From contig JBMNCO010000050.1 in the NCBI GenBank assembly GCA_049366815.1, forward strand, positions 1 through 22,427: DNA of 22,427 nucleotides, given 5' to 3'. Of this stretch, positions 22,412 through 22,427 are shown one piece after another. The stretch is from CAYNYM01 sp049366815 (lineage in GTDB: Bacteria; Desulfobacterota; DSM-4660; Desulfatiglandales; HGW-15). The notes beneath the pieces were generated by a model, which was given only the letters and a program-made list of their open reading frames with translations, was not told where the DNA came from and made no database searches. Within the stretch, counting starts at the first letter, position 1. Every line of letters starts with the position of its first letter. The position numbers were made by a program, and so were the translations under genes.

Positions 22412-22427
22412 ATGCACCCTTTCTTAC
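22412..22427 (+). CDS. Possible start of the next gene, cut by window edge
   Basis: ATG at 22412 is preceded by AAAGGA at about five bases; only five codons (MHPFL) are visible. In TonB2 clusters a tetratricopeptide-repeat protein often follows tonB, so that is a guess for what lies beyond. The 110 bases between tonB and this ATG hold the palindrome CCCTTAAGGG (22320-22329) but no clear terminator. Confidence 0.3.

Overview
The window looks like a draft or metagenome-derived contig from a Gram-negative anaerobe, most likely a Desulfobacterota-type (deltaproteobacterial) organism. This is inferred from gene content, not from a marker gene: corrinoid-dependent methyltransfer, CoA-linked catabolism, a Liv-type uptake system and a TonB2-type energiser lie together. 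One run of 100 N (9189-9288) marks a scaffold join. It is flanked by the same 55 bases on each side, so it is probably an unmerged contig overlap rather than missing DNA.

Left part (1-11.8 kb), a catabolic island. It opens with the 3' end of an acyl-CoA dehydrogenase, then a 619-base stretch without a convincing gene, then a complete CaiB/BaiF CoA-transferase. On the minus strand follow a GntR/UTRA regulator and a corrinoid (B12-binding) methyl-carrier protein. Diverging from these on the plus strand is a probable long operon: periplasmic binding protein, LivH, LivM, LivG, LivF, a flavin-reductase-like protein and a UroD/MtaA-like methyltransferase. The two divergent promoters each carry a copy of one ~21-22 bp operator over the -10 region, the best evidence that the GntR protein controls itself and the uptake operon. 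The likely logic is import of a small organic acid, removal of a methyl group by the UroD-like enzyme onto the corrinoid protein, and CoA activation and oxidation by the CaiB and acyl-CoA dehydrogenase products. The substrate is unknown. The island ends in a decayed second copy of the CaiB C-terminus, in the same orientation as the intact gene about 9.5 kb upstream.

Right part (12-22.4 kb), a self-contained envelope import system. Four plus-strand genes encode a BtuF/MolA-like binding lipoprotein, a SAM-dependent methyltransferase, a FecCD/BtuC-type permease and its ATPase. A TonB-dependent receptor follows under its own promoter. Then comes a tightly overlapping cluster of DUF3450 protein, TtpC-like MotA/TolQ/ExbB protein, short ExbB, ExbD and TonB, matching the TonB2 arrangement best known from Vibrio. 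The promoters ahead of the lipoprotein and the receptor share a 50-bp block (34 of 50 positions identical without gaps), suggesting one regulator. The cargo is probably a metal chelate, corrinoid or similar compound; no B12 riboswitch or clear Fur box was seen. The methyltransferase inside the ABC operon is the least explained component.

No rRNA, tRNA, CRISPR array or intact insertion sequence was found.
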